DNA of 64,000 nucleotides from Doryteuthis pealeii (GCA_023376005.1 CM042157.1:63359177-63423176); one strand, 5' to 3'; shown: positions 38,870-53,870, counted from the first letter of the stretch. Numbers and translations are program-made. Notes: generated by a model from the sequence alone, not told the origin.

Positions 38870-41800
38870 CTACAAAATAAAATGGTAACAGTTTATTTTT
38901 TAATAGAACTAGCAAATATATGCACCCTCTGGGTGCAAGTATTTAAGTTTTAATGTAATGAAATATCGTATTAAATTAGAAACGCTAATGAAACTAAATA
39001 AGAATGCAGATAAAAAGATTTGAAACAGAGGGAGTATAATCGAAAAATAGAACAACTGAAACTGACTCTTCCATCAATCTCGTCTTTCATTATTATTTTT
39101 TCTAATCTAAGTATTTAGTTAAAAGAGGAAGTAAAGAATAAAATGACAGTTATTTTATCTTGTTAATGGATTTCTTTTAAGAATAATTGAAGAGATTTTT
39201 GCTTATATTCATTAAAATAAAACCAAACAGTTAAAAATCAATAATACTAAGCACATATTTAATAAAATCACATTCTTAATATCAATATGCAAATTAGCCT
39301 TCCCGTTGACACTATAAACCGCTATTTTGTTGCATATATAAATATCATTGCATGTTGTTAATATGTAGATATGGTTAACAGTATTAATAATGTACCAAAA
39401 TTTTATTAATAATTGAGATTTAAATGAAATTAATATCATGGAGATAGTGATGTCAATAACTAAGGAAATTGTGACTTGAGTAGTAATATAGTTTCGGTTA
39501 CAGACAGAAAAACACACAATCTCCATTATAATAAGATATTCCCAGATTTTAAAAAAAATAAATAAAATAAAAAATAAATAAAAAATACACAAAATATATC
39601 CACCTTCTGCCCTATGTAATATTCCCTTAAAAAAGGCAACTGTGGTTTCACTGCCAAATACTAATAATTTCCTTTGGAATCAATTTGGAAATCTCAACAT
39701 TTTTCAAGTGGGGATAGGTATTTTCAAGGAAATAACTAAACTGGATAACTTGTTATAAAGTTGGGGGGTTGCATTTTATCCAAAGAAAATATTTTAGAAT
39801 GTTACTGTGGGTAAAACTGAACATCATTTTACAGAAATTTTTATCTGAAAAGGGCTTAAAATCAGTCATTTTGCAGTTATAGATCTGTTTCTGGTAATCT
39901 GAACATTAGCTACATAAATGAGAGTAATCTCCCCTTGTTTGTTTCACTTTGAGGAAGCCATCTGTTTTCATTTCACCGTAAATCTACACTGAAAATACGA
40001 ATTTGTTTGAATCAATAAAACTGCATGTTTTAATACGAAAATATCATAAAATGTGTTCTTAATAACAATTGAGTTCATTTCAAATAATGGGCAAGCACAA
40101 ACAAGTGAAACAAACAAGGAGAGGTTACTCTTATTTATGTAGCTAATGTTCAGATTACCCCGTTTCTACCCACAGGTATCTGTGTATACCACGAGTTTCA
40201 TCAGACTACCAACTTTATTGAAAATGGTAAACAGAAAATTCATGAGGCTTTATATACAATTTTTGAAAGGTTTTGGGTTTCAGTTTTTCTCATCATCTTG
40301 GGGTGGGGTGGGGAGTAGGGGGTTATGACTGGGGATTATTTAACCAGGTGGTGGTGATGCATATATATACATTATATATATATATATATATATAATGTGC
40401 AAAAGGGGCTGGTTTAGTTCAGTCGGTAGAGTGTTCGGCTAGGAATCACAAGGTTTTTGGTTCGATACCGGCCCTCGCCAATTCAGCATATGAGTAGCAC
40501 AGGGATCTGTGCGTTAAAGTGAGGAGCTGGAGGTAGGTGTGGCACTCCACCTCAGATGCTAAAATAATCTTCTTTGTCTAGCGCTAGTGAAAAGGGGATA
40601 GAGTCCCTCGCTCTCTGGCTGATACCAATTAAGCTGCCCCAATGACTTATTTTTTTTTTTTTAATGTGCAAAAGAAAGATTTCAATGATATAATGCTGTA
40701 ATGGTATAACAGCAGTAAAAATTAACTGAGCAAAACATAAAATAGGCCTCAATGGTGTCGTAGATTGTTACTAATAATCATCAGTTTACAAACAGTTATA
40801 TATATTTACCAACCCCTCTGCACGAGCAGGATGTGACACAAGGTCAATTTCTTAAGCGGAGTTCAACAGGTTTTGAATTCAGAGTTTTCCTTCTCCTAGA
40901 CCGGTTGCCTAACCAAGGTTAAAGAGCCCAGTCTGCCGTACTATTTATCCATAGCTAGAGGAAGAGTAGGATCCACACCTTTCCCAAGGGTATTAGCGCT
41001 AAGTGAAATGCAATTACCACATCCAGGATTTGAACTCAGGGCAACAAGTCCATTTCCCATGACTTTAACCATTACATCACGCGCTTCCAAACAGTTATAT
41101 GGCTTCAAGTAACTAATAATAATTCTTAGTAAAGAATTATAGCTCCAAGTAACTATTAATACAAATAATTTACACAGGGTTATTTCCTATAACTCCAACA
41201 TAAACAAAGGGGAACCACTTTTGACTGATAAATTATTTATTTATTTATTGATCTACTAGGGTTAGTTTAATGGGAAAATAAATAATTTATCAGTCAAGAG
41301 TGGTTCCGCTTTGTTTATGTTGGAGTTATAGGAAATAACCTTACACAGTTACATTGTATCAAGTATTCCTATCTAATACAGTCTAACCTCTCATCTACGG
41401 ACCCCATCAACTGACTTTGGATGCAATGGTTAAAATCTATAGGAAAAAAAAGAAAGAGAAAAAAAAAGAAAGAAAAAAAAAAGAAGAAAAAAAAAAGAAA
41501 AAAAAAGAAAGAAAAAAGAAAGAAAAAAAAAAAAAAGAAGAAAAAAAAAAAGAAAAGAAAAAAAAAAAGAAAGAAAAAAAAAAAAGAAAGAAAAAAAAAA
41601 GAAAGAAAAAAAAAAGAAAGAAAAAAAAAGAAAAAAAAAAAAAGAAAGAAAAAAAGAAAGAAAAAAGAAGAAAAAAAGGAAAGAAAAAAGGAAAGAAAAA
41701 AAGAAGAAAAAACACACAAAAAAAAGAAAGCAAAGAAAGCACAATTAAAGAAGAAAATAAAAAGAAAGAATAGAAAGAGAAAGAAAAAGAGAAAGAAAAG

Positions 41801-44800
41801 AGAAAGAAAATAGAGAAAGAAAAAAGAGAAAGAAATAGAAAGAAAAAAGAGAAAAAAATAGAAAGAAAAAGAGATAAAAAAGAAAAGAGAAAAAAAAAAG
41901 AGAGAACCCCCCCCCCAAAAAAAACAATTCCACAAATAATCAGCGTTGCATTTCATTAGTTTGCAAAGTGACTATGCGATCAAGAAGAAAAAAAAAAAAA
42001 AAAAAAAAAATCGATTTCTACTACATACACAAGCTAAATAAACTTTAACAAGTTGTAGTGTACATTTTAATATTCATAATTAATGTAATGTTATTGTATT
42101 AAAAAACCAAACTGTAATATTAATATTATTCCCTTTGAAAGACACAGAGAGAGAGACTGCTATCAATGCTATTCTACGTAAGTGTTATGAAAAGTATGCA
42201 TCCAACTAGTCTCCCTCCAGCTATGGGTAAATAGTAGGGCAAACTGGGCCTCCCAAACTTTGTATGACACCCAGTCTAGAGAAGGAAAACCGAATTTAAA
42301 CCTGTTAAAGTCTGCTTAAAATTCAACTTGTGTCACATCCTACTCGTGTTTACCTTGTTCAAATATAGAAAACTAGCAGCGGCTACCTGGCGTCGCCTGG
42401 GTAGAGGAGGATTTCTTAAAGTTAGTCCGTAGATCCATTATTACTTAATCGTGAGTTGAATCCTTGTGGGATGCCCATTTAAATTCCCTATATTAAAAAA
42501 TAGACTTGCATTGATTCCAGCTAATCTGAAAAGAAATGTCTACTATCTAAAATATTAGATGAAAAAAACTATGCTGTTTATCATTTAAATTTATTTTTTA
42601 ATTATCTTCACGAATATAAATCAATCTCTATTATTTTTCTGCTCAAAAACCAAGGCTTGGGATATTTAAGTGTATATTATTTACTTTGTCGTTAATTGTT
42701 ATTTTTCAAAGTTTTCTCCGGACATACAACTGCCTTTATATATGTATAAGAAAATGGCCATTTTCTCTTCGAACTTTGCTTTCTGCCCTGGATAACAGTC
42801 ACACAAATTGGCTTCCTGGATAGTATGTGTGATTTCTTAATTGCTTATGTAAAATTATTACTTAATTATGATCCTAATTGTTTTAGAAGATTTGTAAATC
42901 TTTGGATACCATGTTTTTTTTTTTTTCATAGATTTATTCGATGACGTGTGTTTGCTGAATTATTGGGTAAAATGATATATCTATATAATAGATTATTATT
43001 GGAAAAATGTTATGGGAATTTATAGCCACAAGTTGTAATATTATCTTGGTTATATAGAACATTCCTATGTGGAACTTCATAATCCATACAACGTGCTAAA
43101 ATAAAAGCTTTTAAAAATTTAGCAAATTAAAAAAAAGTTACACAAACAATTCCATTCATTTTCCATAATAATTCTATTACATAGATGATAGATAGATCAT
43201 TTTACCATACAATCCACTAAACACATCATTGACAAAAATTTAACCAACCCAGGTATAGAAATGGTTACAAATCCTTTTTAAAACAATTAGGAACATAATA
43301 AAGGCAAAAAAGAACAAGAATCACATCACATCTGAAGATATATATATAATATTATATATATATATAATATATATATAATATGTGTGTGTGTGTGTGTGAG
43401 AATCGGAAATGAATCCGACAATATGAGGAAAAAATGAGTAAAGAACAGAAATGTAGATGGATAAAAATTAATTTTATCGATATAAATTTTTAATCAATAT
43501 CACTTATACATGTGTTTTGGTCTGTTTATCAAGATGTATACGGATTTACGTTATTATATTATTATTAAAATAATCAGATGGAGTTGAAATGATGATGATG
43601 ATAATTACAATAGGAAAAATGCATAAAATGTTCCGTACACAGATTTTGCCGACCTTCATCAGAGTATAATTTTTATTTTTTGAGTTGGAGAGAAGAATGG
43701 AATTTTCAAAAAGTTTGAAAAAGAATATTTTTAAAATGTTTATGAACGCAGACGCCGTTTAGGGATGTTAAAAATCTCCAACTCAAAAAATAAAAATACT
43801 ACTCTGATGAGGTCGGCAAAATCTGTGTACGGAACATTTTATGCATTTTTCCTATTATTATCATCATCATCATCATTTCACACTCCATCTGATTATTTTA
43901 ATAATATAATAACGTAAATCCGTATACATTTTGATAAACAGACCGAAACACATGTGTCAGAGATATCAATTAAAAGTGATATGATCAAAATTTATTTTTA
44001 TCCATTTACATTTCTCTTTTCTTTACTCATTTTTTCCTCATATATATATTATAACTATAAAAAATGGTCATTATCCTTCAAACTTTACTTTTCTGCTCTG
44101 GATAACACTATATAAGACAAATTTACTTCCTGGATAGTCTGTGTTATTTCATAATTGCTTATGTTATAAAACATAGATAACAAGCATTATACCCCTAGAA
44201 AACTTTGCTTTTGTGAGATAATAATGTGATTTAAAAGTTAACCCTATTTTCTATGTAAAAAAAAAAAAAAAAAAAAAAAGGCAATTTTTCATTTACATAA
44301 GGTTAGAATAAAAACATATGGATCAAAATGTATTGTATAAATTCATGTAAATTTTGTTTGCTTGACGCCCCCTTCCTCCCTCTTTTTCGTTTTTGATAGT
44401 TTTAGTATCATCAAGCTATACAAATAAATCACCAAAAATATTTAAGAGTGAGTAGTTTTACAANNNNNNNNNNAGAAGAGATGGCGGAGCGTGCAGTCTG
44501 GCCTTCTTGGGATTTTTGTGTTAGTTTGTTCGGCGTGGGTTGATGGGAGTCTCTTAGGTAACCAGTCTAGGAGAGCGATAACTCTGAATTCAAAATTCCT
44601 GAGGTCGGTCGTTGATTGGGTTTGTGGCAACCCTTGAAGCACCAATTCTTTCCTATCAACTGTGCCAAAAATATCACTATGTGAAATATAAACAGCCTTG
44701 TCCAAGATTTGAACTCGGGTTGACGACTTCATTTCCTATAACTCTAACCATTATATGACACACCTCCATTAGTATTTTGGGTATATTAAAATGCTTCTAA

Positions 44801-47068
44801 TGGTGAAGTTCAAATTCTACAGCTCTGGGGAGTGTGGAGTACCATTTCATTGCCATTACTCCCAGGTTCACCCTGACCTGGAATGGTAGTACCTGTTAAG
44901 GTCCCATCTATGGATTAGATAGATAAAAATGTGTTTAAAATTGTTTTCAATATCCATAAAAAATGAATAAAACAAAATGTCTTCAGCATAAAATAACTCA
45001 ATGAAGGTTGACATGCCATAAAATGCAACCAACCAATAACTAGTTTAACAATTATGGTCTCTAATTTTATAGGATACAAAAAAAATCTTCATAATTATTT
45101 TAAAAAGAAAAACATTTCATTATATCAAACAATCTATTTCACCAAACAGGTACTACCACTCAAAGTCAGAGTGGTCCTGGGAGTAATGGCAATGAAGAGG
45201 TGACTCAAGGGTATTAGCGCTATGTGAAATGCAAACAGCTTCGTCCAGGAATCAGTTTGGTTGGTTTTACGGCATATCAACCTCAGTGGGTCATTTAATG
45301 CCGATAAAGTTTTGAAATAAAGTCATTCTTAATGGATACTCAATTTTTTTTATGAATACATTTTTCTATTTAACCCATAGACGGGACCCTAACAAGTACT
45401 ACCACTCCGGGTCAGAGTGGACCTGGGAGCAATGGTGATGAAGGGGTGCTCCACATTCCCCAAACCTCCAAAACTGGAACCTCACCATCAGATAGAGTTT
45501 AACGTCATTCCCAGGACATGTAGACCCTCAGCCATTGCCTTCAAGCACCCATATGATAAAAACGGTTGAGGCTTGCCATAAAGGCAATAGGGTTGGGGCA
45601 ATCATATAGGTGCTAGGGCTTGATGTGACCAGCCGATTGATTGGAGGGGGCCTCTCCAACTGCCCGTCTAGCCCAAGAAAAGGCCAAAGTGGAGTGTTGC
45701 AAGTCATGGACTGCTCAACCACCTGGGTTCTATCCTTAAATATTACGGGTCGCCACCCACGGCCAACAGGTGGCCCCATTGGGGGAGGGGGGGATGCAAA
45801 TAATTCTGTGAATATCAATTTATATATTTTTCTCATATTGTAACAATTTTTCTTTTATCTGTGGCACTTGTTTAAAAATACACACAGACGTGATCACATT
45901 TTCTTCTTAAAACATATTTTAAATTTTGCTTTCATATCTAATAATCAGGGCGGTCTAGGAATTGAACTCGCGTCGAAGAGTCCAGTTACTATGAGTCTAA
46001 CCTTACACCATGTGCCTCCATGAAAATAAGGACCATATGACCGTTAGGCACCCCTTTGTGATCTTGTTTCATAAGAACATTTTTTTTTTCATTTACACCG
46101 TCAAAATCTGGTTGTTTGGTTAGGGTTAGGGTTAGTTTTATAATTTAAAAAAAAAAAAAAACTCTAAAAATCATCTGTTAACAAACAACCGGATTTTGAC
46201 GGTGTAAATGAAAAAAATGTCCTTATGAAACGAGATCGCAAAGGTCATATGGTCCAAAAATAACATAAGGTAGTAAGTAAAAAAAAAAAAAGTATTTACT
46301 CCATGAATTACCTGCATGTATGGCCTAAACTGATCACGTGACGTATTTTGGTGATACCTAGAGTATTTACACGAATCATAACAATTTCATCAAGTTTTGG
46401 TAACAATTTTTGAGTCGTGATTCTTTCAATTTAATTTTAATTGCTTTATTTACATTAATAGTATAGGGTTGTCGACAAGGTGGGGGTTTGCCCTGCCCCA
46501 TCCAGAAAACTACATCCCCCCCTCCCCATGATGTAAATATGATGTGAACTAATTTTTGTATGTTAATTCTTGTAACATAAACCATTTTTTTACTTATATC
46601 CTCCCATTTGTACTTGCAGCCCCTCTTGATTTAATGGATGCCCCCCAACTCAAAATACCCTGGTGACGTGCCTGGTTAGTAGTAATAATGAACTTTTATT
46701 ATTAGATGAAGTGTTAACATTTTTTTTTGTTTTTGTTTTTTGACAAGTGTTTCTTTCTTCTTAATTTCAATTGTTTTATTTACGCTTATATTAACTCTTA
46801 GCATCCTGTTGAGAATTCCCCATTCCTATAAGGATTTATCAAAAAATAGCCTTTTCATTCAAAGTTACTAGAGTCATTTCCCTTAAATTAAAGACTTCTA
46901 TATATGTTTAATATTACATTTAAACAAAGGCTATCATTTGGGGTGGATTAGGAAAACAAATATGACTTCCATCCGGGTGGAATGAGGCGGTATAGGATGT
47001 TAAGAGTTAATAGTAATATCATTTATTTTCTTACCAAATTAAAAAAAATATACTGTTTTCTGAGAAAG

Positions 47069-47114
<46 letters not shown>

Positions 47115-50100
47115 ACCAGAAGAATTATTAGCAACTTGATGATGGCAAAATAGCCTGAAACCTGGGTAGTTGCCTATGGAAAACAATTATATTTAAAAAA
47201 TTCAACAAATGAATATATATATATATATTTCCTTCATGACTTACCTGCATGTAACAATACTGAATTGCAGTTGGTTGACAGAGCTTGTTTGGCTTTGGCT
47301 TCTGATAAACCGAGCATTAAACCCCTGAAAATCCAAGTTAAGGAACGTCTTTGCAAATAATGGTTGGAAAAGGAAATCAATATAAATTTGATTAGATGGA
47401 AATTAAAATATGGGTATTATTTCTAGGGGCCTGGGTTAGCTCAGCCAGTAGAGTGTTCGGCTAAAAGTCACAAGATTTCTAGTTCGATACCAGCCCGCGT
47501 CAACTCAGCGTATGAGTAGCACAGGGATCTGTGTGGTAAAGTGAGGAGCTGACGGTAGGTGTGGTGCTCCACCTCAGACACAAAAAACAATCTCCTTGGT
47601 CTAGCGCTAGTGAAAAAGGGATAGACTCCCTCGCTGATTGGCTGATACCGACTTTAGATAGAGTACATTACCTTTTTTTTTTTTACTTTATTATTTCTAT
47701 TCATAATCTAACTAGCAGGATATACCACAGTATGATAATTTCACTATTTCCCTAAATTTTTCATAATTTGTATTATTGTATTAATCGGACTATTGTCCTC
47801 ATCTTTATTGTTATCTGTACAATGTTTTGGCTGATGTGCCCTCTGGCCTTCTTCAGGTATTTTTTGTCGGACTCCGGAACCTTCTTGTCGTAATCTGGAG
47901 CCAGCACGGAACTTTAAACCCAACCCTTTATTCAATCCATGGGAGTATACCATTCTCATTCCGCTAACCATAGCTGGGTTGACACCCTTGACCAGGATTG
48001 AACCTGCAACCTAGAGATAACTGTCACTTCGAACTGACTAACTAAACGTCTATATCCACTACGCGTTTATGTATCCAATTACGACAAGAAGGTTCCTGAG
48101 CTTGAAAAGAAGGTCCTTAGTTTGAGAAGGTTCCCAAGTCAGACAAGAAATACCTGAAGAGGGTCAGAGGGCACATCGGCTGAAACGTTGTAGAGATAAC
48201 AATGAAGAATGAGGATAATAGTCCAGATAATCCAGATAATTTCACTATTACAACATTTGATATGTGGTTATTTCCTATAAGTCTAACATAAACAAAGGGA
48301 ACCACTCTTGACTGATAAATTATTCATTTATTTCCCCATTAAACTAACCCTAAACCCTAACCCTGTCTTCTTTTTTCCTAGTAGATCAATAAATAAATAA
48401 TTTATCAATCAAGAGTGGTTCCCCTTTGTTTATGTTAGATTTATAGGAAATAACCTGATATGTTTACTTAAGCATTTACAGAGAAACCAGCATGTTTTGC
48501 GAGATGGAACAATAATCATTTAGTCTTTTGAGTCATAAAATATAGTCCAAAGGAAATATATATTTTTTAGCTACAAAATAATATCCAGTTATTTCCTAGT
48601 TGAGTAACATGATATTACAGAGTGACCCAGAAAAAACAGAACCCAAATTATTTATTTTCCCATTAAACTAACCCTAAAACCCAACCCTACCCCCCTAGTT
48701 GAGTAATATAATATTACAGGGCGACCCAGAAAAAACAGAACCCACAAATTTTGTAATAAAACTTAATTTTAATTCTAATTTTTTTTTTAAAGTTTAAGTG
48801 CAACAAGGATTAGGTTTAGGGTTAGGGTTTAGGGTTAGTTTAATGGGAAAATAAATAATTTGGGTTCCGTTTTTTTGGGTTACTCGTGTTACTCAACTAG
48901 GAAATAACCTAATATCCTGGAGCTTGACTCCATTTTCATGAATATTAAGTTGCATATATCTCAATTTGAGCACTTTACATGACTTTGTTCAAGGTTTCTA
49001 AGGTCAATCCTTTTTTTATCTCTGAACAAATAGAATTCTTGAACTGTAGCAATATCTTAAGCTTATTCAAATATACGTCAACTCCTTTAAATAAACCCAC
49101 AAACAAAGAAGTTAGGAACAAAGCAAGCGAATGGGGAGAGGATTTGAATTCTGAAATTGTTGAAATTATTCTGCCACCCAAAAAAGTCTTCTTATTGAAA
49201 TTATAAATCTCCCGGTTAAATATTAAAATTCTGGTTATTTCCTATAACTCCAATATAAAAAAGGGGAACCACTCTGATAGACTGATAAATTATTTATTTA
49301 TTTATTGATCTACGAGGAAAAAAGAAGACGGGATTAGGGTTAGGGTTTAGGGTTAGTTTAATGGGAAAATAATGGGTAGATTAACTCTTAACATCCTATT
49401 CCACCTGGCTGGAAGTCACATTCATTTTCCTAATGCACCCCAAACGATAGTCTTTGTTTAAATGTAATATTAAACATATATAACAGTCTTTGATTTACGG
49501 GAAATAACAGGTAACTTTAAATGAAAAGACCATTTTTAGCCATTTATTGATAAATCCTTATAGGAACGGGGCTCTGGACTTAGAATATTCTCAACAGGAT
49601 GTTAAGAGTTAATTAACAGATAAAATTCATTCAGAGTGGTTCCCCTTTTTTATGTTAGCATTATAGGAAATAACCAAAATTCTTTTATTTTAATTTGTTC
49701 TTTCACATTGTAACTCGACATTTTCAATTTGCTTAGGTTACTTAGAAATATCAAGTTACAATGTATATACACAATATAAATATCTTATTATAATGGAGAT
49801 TCAGTGTCTGTGTGTCGGTAACAGAAACTATGTCACTATTTACATCACAATACCCTCAGGAATTGCCTAAATTTATCAATGAGTATTTAATTTATAGTCA
49901 TAGTAAAAATCATTAATACATAGAATAGAATAAATCATATTTATTAACAATGTCTATAAAAATCTAACTAAGATTAGCCTCAAAACTGCCCATGTTTCCC
50001 AGTTGATTTTTTTTATTTGAGGTTATTGTTATTTAATCATATTAGTTTTTGTTGATCAGTTAGTTTAAAAATGTTTTGAATGGAAAATTAGCACTCTTAG

Positions 50101-50167
50101 AATTGTTCAAAATTTATGAACACTAGGATAAACGGTTTTGAAAGATGACATTGAACATTCTCTTACG

Positions 50168-50218
<51 letters not shown>

Positions 50219-50252
50219 TGTATGGAAATGTGAGTAGATTAATCGTTTTCGT

Positions 50253-50333
<81 letters not shown>

Positions 50334-52072
50334 CGTGTATGGAAATGTGAGTAATCGTTTTCGTTGTGTGACTGTGTACATATATATATTTTGTATCTCT
50401 TTTTTCTGTGGGTAGTTTTGGTGGTTGGTTTTGAAGGCTATCACAATGCAAGTATAAAGAAAAATAAGGTAACTATGGTGTTGTCTGTTAACCTGTGACC
50501 TATTCTTAATTCTTAATATTTCGGGATAAAAATCTCTTCTACAGAAGGCATTGTGATAGCCTTCAAAAGCAACCATGAAACCAATATAAACACAATGCTT
50601 CAAGCACCTTTTTGATCTCCATCTTTCTAACACACGTGGGCATGCCTACAAAGTCAGAAAACAGCACTATCACGTGACTTTCGGAAACATTTTTTCACGC
50701 TCAGAATTGCGGAGACATGGAATAAACTGCCAGCGTCTGTTGTAGGCTGCTGAAGCACTGAATCTTTCAAAGCCTCCATGTTTCCTGTAGTCTGCCAACA
50801 CTATACCTGATGCCACTCTCCACATACATATGCACACGCGCACACATACATGCATATTACTACTGCAAACTGTTCATGTTCCTGACACTAATACATTATT
50901 CTGTGTACTAGACATGAGACTTTGATGAGTTGTGGTGCACCTGAGCACTGTACACAATAAATTTCATTATTTTATTTTTAAATTATAAAACCCTATTAAT
51001 AAACAAGTTTAATGTTTGGAGAAAAGGATACAAAGCTGTAACATCATAAGGGCCTCGTACATCAAATGGCTGGAAAAGAATGGAGAAAAAAGAATTAATG
51101 TCTTTAGAAAAGGTTATATGAATACAGAGATAAACAAGCATAATACCCATCAAAAATTTAGCATACAATGTTTCAAAAAAAAAAAAAAAAAAAAGGTGGG
51201 GAGGGAAACACATGATATCAAATCTATTTGGGTTATTTCCTATAACTCCAACATAAACAAAAGGGAACCACTCTTGACTGATAAATCATTTATTTATTTT
51301 TCCATTAAACTAACTTTGCTGGGATGCAAGCCTGTGGGAACCAGTATAATGTTGAAAGACCGAAACTGGTAATGAACACAGGAAAACATTACTGACGACT
51401 CATCTTGTAGATGTATTTTCCAAACCCTAAACCCGTCTTCTTTTTTCCTAGTAGATCAATACATAAATAAATAATTTATCAGTCAAGAGTGGTTCCCCTT
51501 GGTTTATGTTGGACTTATAGGAAATAACGTCTATTTGTCTCAGTTATCAAAAGGTAAATGTTTAAAAATACTTTTTGTAATAAAAGTAAATAAATGAAGT
51601 CAGCAGGAAACTACTCAAATACGACTATCTGCATAGTGAAGGGTGATTTTCAAAGATTTCTAGAACTTTGGCAGAAGGTTATAGAATGTCGACAAAAATA
51701 TTTTGATGAATATTAAATATCATATACCAGTTATTAATTAGCTTTAATTAAAAACTGCTGGAAATTTTTGCACACATCTATTATATTTAAAGTTTTTAAC
51801 ATTTTTTATTTTTTGCAAAAGATTATCTTCATTCGCCAAGTTTACTATACGCAAATTCATCATTCTCTTCACCTGTTTCCTCACGTGTAATGGTCTGCTC
51901 GCCTAGCTTGCAAACCACTACACCACGGTGAGGCATCTAATAAAAAATAAAAAATAAAAAAAAAAGCCTGCATAAAAGAAAATGAACTGGAAAGGATTCA
52001 AGTCTTCCATTAAAATGATGGAATGCAAAGAAAGAGACAAAAAAGAAAAAAAAAAAGAAGAAAAAAAAAAAG

Positions 52073-52103
<31 letters not shown>

Positions 52104-53818
52104 AAGAAAGAAAAAAAAAAAGAAAAAAAAAAAAAAAAAAAAAAAAAGACCCCACCCCCCCGCAAAAAATAACCCCAGGTTCTTTTAGAAAAAAGAATGC
52201 AGCAAGAAGCTGTGTATGCGTCTACCCAACACCTCCGCACGAGCAGGATGTGACGCAAGGTCAATTTTTAAGCAGAGGTTGACTTCTCCTAGACTGGTTG
52301 GTGTACCCTACTATTTATCTATAGCTGGAGTGTGGATAGTTGAATGCATACCCTTCCCAGGGGTATTAACAGCAAATGAAATTCAACCAGCCTCATCCAT
52401 GATTTGAACTAATTATAAAGAAGGAAAAAATAAAACTGGTCAATTATACTTACATTTTCACAGCCACTACTTAATATTAAGTTCTGCAAAGAAAAAAGAA
52501 AAGAAAATTAAATAAAATATTCCAAGAATTGTCTAAAAATACTCTACAAACATTTCAACTCTCTAACCAAATATATCTTATTATAATGGAGATTGTGTGT
52601 TTGTCTGTCTGAAGCCGAAACTAAATCACTACTCAAGTCACAATTCCCTTAGTTATTGACGTCACATTCACCATGAATTTATTTTTATTTAAACCTCAGT
52701 TATTGATAAAATTGTTATACCTTATTAATACTTTTGACTTTATCTACATTCTAATAACATGCAATTGTATTTATATATGCAACAAAATAGCGGGTTACAG
52801 TGTGAACAGGAAAGCTAATTTGCATATTGATATTAAAAGTTTAATTTTATTAAATATGCGCTTGGTATTATTGATTTCTAATTGTTTGTTTTTTTCTTAA
52901 TGAATATGAGCAAAAATCTCGGAGATAAATCTTAAAAGAAATCCTTAACAAGAAGAAATAACTAATATTATTCTTTACTTCCTATTTTAACTAAACAGTT
53001 AAATTAGGAAAATTTAACAATGAAAGACGGGAGTAAGGGAAAATGATGGAATAGTTTCAAAGTTGTTCTATTTTTCAATCATACCCCCTCTGTTCCAAAT
53101 CTTTTTATCTACATTCTTATTCAGTTTCATTAGCCTTTCTAATTTAATATGATATTTTATTATATTAAAACTTAAATACTTGCACCCGGAGGGTGCATAC
53201 ATTTGCTAGTATATATATATAGATGCAATCGTCCAAAAATAAGTACACTTCCATACAAAATTCTTTATGGTAAGAATATTTACAAAACCAAACTTTTTTT
53301 CTCTGAATATTTGACTCCTAGCATAATGGATAAAGGCGTTGGATTAAGACAGTTCTAGTGACAGTTATCTCTAGTCTGCAGATTCAATCCTGGTCATGGG
53401 CAACAGTAACATAGAATAATAATTAGCACAGCTTAACACCTGTACCCCAGCTATGGTTAGGGAATGAGAACAGGATACCCCGGTGGATTGAATAAAGGGT
53501 TAGGTTGAAAGTTCCGTGATGGCTCCTGATTACAACAAGAAGGTTCTGGAGTCTGACAAGTAATACCTGAAGAAAGCTGGAGGGCACATCGACCAAAACA
53601 TTATACAGATAACAATGAAGATGAGGACAATAGTCTGAATAATACAAATAATACCAACTTTTTTTTTTCATTGCTGTACAGTTTGGTAATAGATAATATC
53701 TAATAATATCCATTTTGATTGGATTTTCACTAGAATTAATGAAATATATTTGAGAGAATAATCTTGTTTTGATTCAAAAGCAAATGAACTTTTACTGTGA
53801 CGATTATATGTGTGTGTG

Positions 53819-53870
<52 letters not shown>

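Larger units (their letters stand above)
34812..44463 (-). repeat. Large inverted-repeat arm A' (cleaner copy)
   Basis: Reverse complement of 9590-18979 and ends directly at the second N gap. It contains the only intact copy of the RPP30 last exon, so it is probably the true locus, continuing to the exons beyond the gap. Confidence 0.85.

Noticed and set aside
40163..40204. CTGATGA..GAAACG on the minus strand (also 4749-4791 and 13750-13798) as a hammerhead
   Set aside because: Stem II is long and irregular and stem I fails after one or two pairs.
40405..40480. Possible true tRNA gene (clear A and B boxes)
   Set aside because: The anticodon stem does not fold, and the same head is followed by a conserved SINE body in four copies. 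Same for 47426, 59506 and 13500.
44442..44732. 96-residue minus-strand frame across the N gap
   Set aside because: Includes translated Ns and lies mostly in a SINE family 2 copy.
47825..48185. CTGAAGA..GGCC..AAAC in SINE family 3 as an active hammerhead
   Set aside because: Stem II is good and a GUA site can be drawn in the 48.15 kb copy, but stem I does not pair and GAAA is changed in two of three copies. Kept only as a remnant.
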